64,000 nucleotides of DNA. Source: Pseudoxanthomonas sp. YR558 (GTDB taxonomy: Bacteria; Pseudomonadota; Gammaproteobacteria; Xanthomonadales; Xanthomonadaceae). Position 1 is the stretch's first letter, and each line of letters begins with the position of its first letter. The position numbers and the translations under genes were made by a program. Location: assembly GCF_900116385.1 (NCBI RefSeq), contig NZ_FPCI01000002.1:558001-622000 (forward strand), read 5' to 3'. Below are positions 59,705-64,000 of this stretch, piece by piece. The notes under the pieces are model-generated. The model made no database searches and was not told where the DNA came from. It worked only from the letters and a program-made list of their open reading frames with translations.

Positions 59705-61008
59705 AGTTCTCCGAGGTCGGCGCCTTCGCCGTAGTAGGCCATGATGCCTTCCACGGTATGGGCGACCAGCTGCCTTTCCAAGTCGGTCAGCATCGGGTGC
59801 CAAACGTCGAAGATGAGGACCACGCGCAGCCGGTCGCTGAAGTTCCAGGCCTCGTGCTGGATGGTGTCGTCGAACATCACCAATTCGCCCGGTTTCCAAA
59901 CGTGCGTTTCGCCGCCTACGCGCAGGGCGCAATCCGGCGGGATGATCAACGGCAGATGGACCGTCAGACGGGTATTGGTTGCGCCATTGTGGGGTGGGAT
60001 GTGCGTGCCTGGCTTCAGGGCTGAAAAGAACGCGACCGGCGCCCGGTTGGAAATCGTGTTGAGCGGGGCATGCGTGAGCAGCGTCCCTTCAGTTCGCGGG
60101 CACAGGTCGGCCTGTGCGTCGATGCGTCGGCCGTTGCGCCAGAGGAAGTAGGCACCCCAGTCGAGCTTGCGGTCCAGCGTCGCGAACTGCCCCATGGGTT
60201 CGCCTGCAGGCGTTTGCACGTAGGGTTCGAACGAGCGCTGCTGAGCGAGCAGTCCCTCCAGCTCCGCCAGGATCTCGGGAAATGCGGATTCGACCCGTGG
60301 CACCCAGTCGTAGTCCTCGCGATGGAAGAATGGAATGGCAGGCAGGCGAGGGAAGGGGAGTGTCAACGGGCGCGCCGTCACGAAGGCACGACGTCCGGTC
60401 ACGATATCCAGGCAATGCTCGAACCGCTCCAGTTCGCGCGGCGATCCCGTGCGCGTCGCGCCCTGCATGTGCGAGGTAAGGAAATCACGCAGCTGCGCCT
60501 GGTTGGCGCTGATCGCGGCATTGGCCTCGTTAATCAGGGCCTGCATATGAGGCGCCTGCATGAAGGCGGGCGGCATGTAGGACATGGCCGACGACCACGC
60601 AGAGGCGGACTCCCGTTCGCGCCCCAAGCCTTGCAATAGTCGCGCCTTCTCCACGTGAGCGCCCCACGCGGTGGGCTCCGCGTCGATGGCTTGCTTGATG
60701 GCGGTCAGCGCCTGGGTCCGATCGCCTCGGGCTGAGTGGACGCGCGACAGGTTGGCATACGCCATCGCCGGCTGCGGCGAGACGGCGGCGGCGCGTTCCA
60801 GGAAGCGCTGCGCGTCGGCCAGATCGCCCCGGGCCAAGTGGTACGTCCCCAGACCGTTGAGCGCGGGCGCCGTATCGGGGAATTGCTCCAGTGCCTTTCG
60901 CCAGCAGCCGGCCGCCTTCTCCGGCTGGTTCTGCTGGGACCACCAGTTCGCCTGCTCCAGCAACTGCTTCAGGGCGTCGGGCATGGCCGAGAGCGGCGGA
61001 GATGACAT
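59701..61008 (-). CDS. TPR protein with aspartyl/asparaginyl beta-hydroxylase domain
   Basis: The 435-residue protein has residues 10-165 as TPR-like helices (PEKAAGCWRKALEQFPDTAPALNGLGTYHLARGDLADAQRFLERAA). Residues 220-410 form an Asp/Asn beta-hydroxylase-type 2-oxoglutarate/Fe domain. The iron ligands are H340 (GTHIPPHNGATNTRLTVHLPL) and H385 (FDDTIQHEAWN); R347 fits the cosubstrate or substrate contact. The text NGATNTRLTVHLPLIIP is diagnostic. The target protein is unknown. ATG 61008 was chosen; ATG 60984 is possible. It is coupled to hslO. Confidence 0.87.
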   Translation of the reverse strand: MSSPPLSAMPDALKQLLEQANWWSQQNQPEKAAGCWRKALEQFPDTAPALNGLGTYHLARGDLADAQRFLERAAAVSPQPAMAYANLSRVHSARGDRTQALTAIKQAIDAEPTAWGAHVEKARLLQGLGRERESASAWSSAMSYMPPAFMQAPHMQALINEANAAISANQAQLRDFLTSHMQGATRTGSPRELERFEHCLDIVTGRRAFVTARPLTLPFPRLPAIPFFHREDYDWVPRVESAFPEILAELEGLLAQQRSFEPYVQTPAGEPMGQFATLDRKLDWGAYFLWRNGRRIDAQADLCPRTEGTLLTHAPLNTISNRAPVAFFSALKPGTHIPPHNGATNTRLTVHLPLIIPPDCALRVGGETHVWKPGELVMFDDTIQHEAWNFSDRLRVVLIFDVWHPMLTDLERQLVAHTVEGIMAYYGEGADLGEL

Positions 61009-61074
61009 GGTGGCGAGACAAGAAGGGGCGGCAGGTCGCAGAATAACGAGAACTGAACACTTGGTGTCGGTAAC

Positions 61075-61851
61075 TTGAATTACAGCAGCCCCGATGCTTC
61101 CCGCCCTCGTAAGGCCCGCCGCTGGTTTCGCTGGTTGCTGGCGGCCCCTTTTCTGTTCGCCGCCGCCAGCATCCTGCAGGTGGCGGTGCTGCGCTTCGTC
61201 GATCCGCCTTTTACGGCGTTCATGGCGGCACGCCAGATCGAGGCGTGGGGCGAAGGTGAATGGGGGCTCCGTCTGGCGCACGACTGGCGCGACTTGGACC
61301 AGATGGCGGCGAGCCTGCCGGTTTCGCTGGTGGCGGCCGAAGACCAGAACTTCGCCGCCCACCATGGCTTCGACCTGGCTGCCATCGAAAAGGCACAGGC
61401 CCACAACAAGCGGATGACGGCGCGCGCCGAGAAGCGCGGCCGTCCGGCCACGCGCCTGCGCGGTGCCAGCACGATCAGCCAGCAGGTCGCCAAGAACCTG
61501 TTCCTGTGGCAGGGCCAGAGCCGGGTGTCGCGCTGGGCGCGCAAGGGCCTGGAGGTCTGGTACACGCTGCTGATCGAGACGCTCTGGCCGAAATCGCGCA
61601 TTCTTGAGGTGTACGCCAACGTGGCTGAGTTCGGTAACGGCGTATACGGTGGCCAGGCGGCGGCCGTGCGTTTCTTCAACAAGGATGCGGCGCGCCTGAC
61701 ACCCGCCGAGAGCGCCCGCCTCGCGGCGGTGCTCCCGGCGCCCCGGCGCTACAACGCCGCGAACCCGGGCCCCTACGTGCAACGCCGTGCGCGCTGGATC
61801 CAGCGACAGGTGGGGCAGTTGGGTGGCAAGGCCTATCTGGAGAGCCTGTAA
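61075..61851 (+). CDS. mtgA: Monofunctional peptidoglycan transglycosylase MtgA
   Basis: The 258-residue GT51 glycosyltransferase has an N-terminal membrane anchor at about residues 20-42 and the motifs [52 protein letters not shown] and [14 protein letters not shown]. It polymerises lipid II into glycan strands. The only in-frame start upstream of the anchor is TTG 61075; a stop lies 19 bases earlier and no ATG is available, so the start is limited to this codon or a short-tail alternative. It diverges from the hydroxylase gene by 66 bases. Confidence 0.93.
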   Translation: MNYSSPDASRPRKARRWFRWLLAAPFLFAAASILQVAVLRFVDPPFTAFMAARQIEAWGEGEWGLRLAHDWRDLDQMAASLPVSLVAAEDQNFAAHHGFDLAAIEKAQAHNKRMTARAEKRGRPATRLRGASTISQQVAKNLFLWQGQSRVSRWARKGLEVWYTLLIETLWPKSRILEVYANVAEFGNGVYGGQAAAVRFFNKDAARLTPAESARLAAVLPAPRRYNAANPGPYVQRRARWIQRQVGQLGGKAYLESL

Positions 61852-61854
61852 CGC

Positions 61855-62886
61855 ATGCAAGCGCCCCTGCTGACCGTCGTGATTGCCGCCTATAACGAAG
61901 CCCAGGCGATCCCGCTGCTGCAGCCGCGCATCGCGGCCACGCTGGATGCATTGCCGGGCATCGAGGGTCGCGTGCTGTACGTCGACGACGGCAGCCAGGA
62001 CGGCACCTGGGCGGTGCTGCAGGCGCTGATGGCAGTCGATCCGCGCGTGTCCGCCCTGCGCCTGTCGCGCAACTTCGGCAAGGAGGCGGCGCTGACCGCA
62101 GGCCTGGATCGTGTGCAGGCCGGCGCTGCGCTGATCCTCGATGCCGATGGACAGGATCCGCCGGAACTGATCGGCGAGTTCGTACGCCAATGGCAGGCCG
62201 GGTACGACAACGTGCACGGCACGCGGGTAGAGCGTGACGGCGAAAGCTGGATCAAACGCAGCACCGCGCATGCGTTCTACCGCGTGATCGGGCGTCTCTC
62301 CAAGACGCCGATCCCCGCCGACACCGGCGACTTCCGGTTGCTGTCGCCACGTGCATTGGCCGCGCTACGCGAACTGCGCGAACGCCATCGCTTCATGAAA
62401 GGGCTGTTCGGCTGGGTCGGCTTCAACCAGATCGCCGTGCCCTATCACCGTGAGGCACGGGTAGCGGGGCGGAGCAGCTTCGGTTTCTGGAAGCTGTGGA
62501 ATTTCGCCCTGGAAGGCATCACCAGCTTTTCCACTGCGCCGCTGCGCGTGGCGACCTACGTGGGCGTGATGACGGCGGTGCTCGCCTTCGCGTTCGCGAT
62601 CTGGGTGGTGCTCAAAGCGCTGCTGTGGGGCGACCCGGTCGCCGGCTGGCCGACGATGATGACGGTGATCCTGTTCCTGGGCGGCATGCAGCTGGTCGCG
62701 TTGGGATTGATCGGCGAATACCTGGGGCGCTTGTACGAGGAGTCCAAGCAGCGGCCGCTGTACCTGGTGGATACGTGGCAACCCGGGGCGGCAGGAGTAT
62801 CCTTGCCTGCACCAGACCGACCCGCTCCCCACCCCGGAGATCGCCATGCGCACGGTTCGTCATTTGCTGGGGTCCAAGACCCCTGA
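61855..62886 (+). CDS. GT2 glycosyltransferase, GtrB/ArnC-like
   Basis: The 343-residue protein has a GT-A domain (LLTVVIAAYNEAQAIPLLQPRI, VLYVDDGSQDGTWAVL, AALILDADGQDPPELI) and two C-terminal membrane segments (about residues 232-258 and 264-290). It should load a sugar on undecaprenyl phosphate. The order mtgA-GT2 with a 3-base gap suggests one transcript. The last about 40 residues after YLVDTWQP are Pro/His-rich and overlap the next gene by 41 bases, so this tail may be non-functional run-on. Confidence 0.88.
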   Translation: MQAPLLTVVIAAYNEAQAIPLLQPRIAATLDALPGIEGRVLYVDDGSQDGTWAVLQALMAVDPRVSALRLSRNFGKEAALTAGLDRVQAGAALILDADGQDPPELIGEFVRQWQAGYDNVHGTRVERDGESWIKRSTAHAFYRVIGRLSKTPIPADTGDFRLLSPRALAALRELRERHRFMKGLFGWVGFNQIAVPYHREARVAGRSSFGFWKLWNFALEGITSFSTAPLRVATYVGVMTAVLAFAFAIWVVLKALLWGDPVAGWPTMMTVILFLGGMQLVALGLIGEYLGRLYEESKQRPLYLVDTWQPGAAGVSLPAPDRPAPHPGDRHAHGSSFAGVQDP

Positions 62887-63274
62887 AGTCTTCGCGGTAT
62901 CTCCCGACGCCTCCGTCCTGGACGCCATCAAGCTGATGGCGGAGAAAGGCGTGGGCGCCGTGCTGGCCATGCAGGGGCCGCGACTGTGCGGCATCGTGTC
63001 CGAGCGTGACTATGCGCGAAAGGTCGTGCTGCAGGGGCGGTCGTCGTCCAACACCCCGGTGCGCGACATCATGACGGCGAAGGTCGTCACCGTCGGTCCC
63101 GACGACACCGTCGACCACTGCATGCAGGTGGTCACCACGCACCGGATCCGCCATCTGCCGGTGAGCGAGGGCGATGCCATCGTGGGGGTGATCTCGATCG
63201 GCGACCTGGTCAAGGCGGTCATCGAAGACCAGCAGGTGGAACTCGACCAGCTTCAACGCTACATCGCCGGCTGA
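62846..63274 (+). CDS. CBS-domain pair protein
   Basis: The 142-residue protein consists of two CBS motifs: TPEVFAVSPDASVLDAIKLMAEKGVGAVLAM...LCGIVSERDYARKVV and AKVVTVGPDDTVDHCMQVVTTHRIRHLPVSEGDAIVGVISIGDLVKAV. Such pairs bind adenine nucleotides and act as energy sensors for partner proteins. No partner is evident. ATG 62846 has GGAG 9 bases upstream, and translation overlaps the end of the GT2 gene. Confidence 0.93.
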   Translation: MRTVRHLLGSKTPEVFAVSPDASVLDAIKLMAEKGVGAVLAMQGPRLCGIVSERDYARKVVLQGRSSSNTPVRDIMTAKVVTVGPDDTVDHCMQVVTTHRIRHLPVSEGDAIVGVISIGDLVKAVIEDQQVELDQLQRYIAG

Positions 63275-63283
63275 GCGACACGG

Positions 63284-64000
63284 CTACTTCGCGTACTGCC
63301 CGCCACAGCCGCTGTCTTCGCCAGGGCCTACTTCGATCGTCGCCAGCAATGCAGCGGGCGGAGTGATGCTCGCCAGCACGAGCGCCGTGGCGCCGCGCAG
63401 GCCGAGGCGTTTGAAGTCCGGCCGGAACGACGGGTCTTTGAACGTGCCGCCAATGATCAATGGCGAGCGCAGCGCGAAGATGCTGCGGTCCTTGGGTCGC
63501 GGCTTCAGTTCCAGGTCCAGCGCTTCTTCCTTCAAGCTGACCTGGCCCTTGCCAACGATGATCGTGTCGGTGGTGTCGAAGGCCAGCGTGCGCGTCTGCA
63601 TCACGCCATCCTTCACCGCGAAATCGCCGAACGCGCACCGCACCGCCACCGTCTTGTCTTTCGTCAGCAGGAACTTCAGCGCTTCGGCGATATCCAGGCC
63701 GGCGAGTTCCATCAGCAGGTTGCTGACCTGGCCGCGCCCCATGCCCAGGGCGATGTCGCCATTCGCGCTGCCGAGGATGCCGGCGATCGAGTTGCCGGTG
63801 CCGGTGAGCGATACGTTGCCGCCAATCCGGCCGATCGCGCTCTGGGTCAGCTGCGCGGTGGGGAACAGCTTGCCGAGGTCGAGGCCACGCACGGCGATGT
63901 CGGCCCGCGTGCGGATCACGTCGCTGCGGGCGTCCATGCGGATCGTCGAACGGATGTCGCCTTGCGCCACGCCGAAATTCAGCGGTTCCAGGCGCAGCAG
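63284..64000 (-). CDS. AsmA family protein, C-terminal part
   Basis: The frame is open to the window end, so the gene starts outside; about 238 residues are seen. The text GRIGGNVSLTGTGNSIAGILGSANGDIALGMGRGQVSNLLMELAGLDIAEAL and FGDFAVKDGVMQTRTLAFDTTDTIIVGKGQVSLKEEALDLELKPRPKD match the AsmA C-terminal domain. AsmA-like proteins are periplasm-spanning proteins linked to phospholipid transport and outer-membrane homeostasis. It converges on the CBS gene, with 9 bases between the stops. Confidence 0.85.
   Translation of the reverse strand: MLRLEPLNFGVAQGDIRSTIRMDARSDVIRTRADIAVRGLDLGKLFPTAQLTQSAIGRIGGNVSLTGTGNSIAGILGSANGDIALGMGRGQVSNLLMELAGLDIAEALKFLLTKDKTVAVRCAFGDFAVKDGVMQTRTLAFDTTDTIIVGKGQVSLKEEALDLELKPRPKDRSIFALRSPLIIGGTFKDPSFRPDFKRLGLRGATALVLASITPPAALLATIEVGPGEDSGCGGQYAK

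Noticed and set aside
61009..62271. N-terminal extension of the TPR-hydroxylase frame up to 62271
   Set aside because: It is antisense to mtgA and the GT2 gene, and the extra residues are not TPR-like. ATG 61008 gives a natural start.

Overview
The window is a gene-dense, GC-rich bacterial chromosome segment with the gene content of a Xanthomonadaceae (Pseudoxanthomonas / Xanthomonas / Lysobacter-like) gammaproteobacterium. Reasons are the order dcw cluster - lpxC - dciA - M23 peptidase - secA - mutT - coaE - pilD - pilC - pilB, the neighbouring sucCD - pilSR block, a dcw cluster without murD, a class A RNase P RNA, and REP-like palindromes of the GTAGGAGCGACGTAAGTCGCGAC type. Genus is an inference; no rRNA or tRNA gene was recognised.

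Layout. 1-8.5 kb: tail of a FAD/NAD(P)-binding protein, yraN, lpoA, rsmI, two tandem DUF885 proteins, rnpB among palindromic repeats, and an NRDE protein. 8.6-25.5 kb: the division and cell wall (dcw) cluster mraZ-rsmH-ftsL-ftsI-murE-murF-mraY-ftsW-murG-murC-ddlB-ftsQ-ftsA-ftsZ followed by lpxC. Most junctions are ATGA or GTGA overlaps. A promoter (TTGACA) overlapped by five decamer-spaced MraZ-type boxes precedes mraZ. 25.7-31.8 kb: dciA (divergent), M23 peptidase, secA, a Nudix-ThiE fusion, and coaE.

31.8-47.7 kb: type IV pilus locus, almost all on the minus strand: pilD, pilC, pilB, then a four-gene accessory module (flippase-like membrane protein, methyltransferase, dolichyl-phosphate-sugar-synthase-like GT2, and a GT-C-like membrane protein with a TPR tail), then pilA, a divergent fused membrane/spermidine-synthase-like protein, and pilR-pilS. 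Near-consensus sigma-54 promoters can be read in front of pilA and pilB, which fits PilR control. Both upstream regions also carry a GTCAC-N3-GTGAC inverted repeat. The module is joined by 4-bp stop/start overlaps and lies directly downstream of pilA. I read it as a candidate lipid-linked glycosylation system for pilin or another surface protein, and it is the most interesting item here.

47.8-52 kb: sucCD, with a leader that can form two mutually exclusive pairings, then an ECF sigma factor, a probable anti-sigma partner and a secreted DUF4097 protein. 52-58.7 kb: a TonB-dependent receptor, a methyltransferase, a TPR-sulfotransferase and an unrecognised exported barrel-like protein. 58.8-64 kb: hslO (Hsp33) coupled to a TPR-aspartyl/asparaginyl beta-hydroxylase, mtgA, a GtrB-like GT2, a CBS-domain protein, and the C-terminal part of an AsmA-family protein cut by the window end.

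Coordinates, motifs and hairpins were read by eye. Family assignments rest on recognised motifs and gene order, not on database searches.
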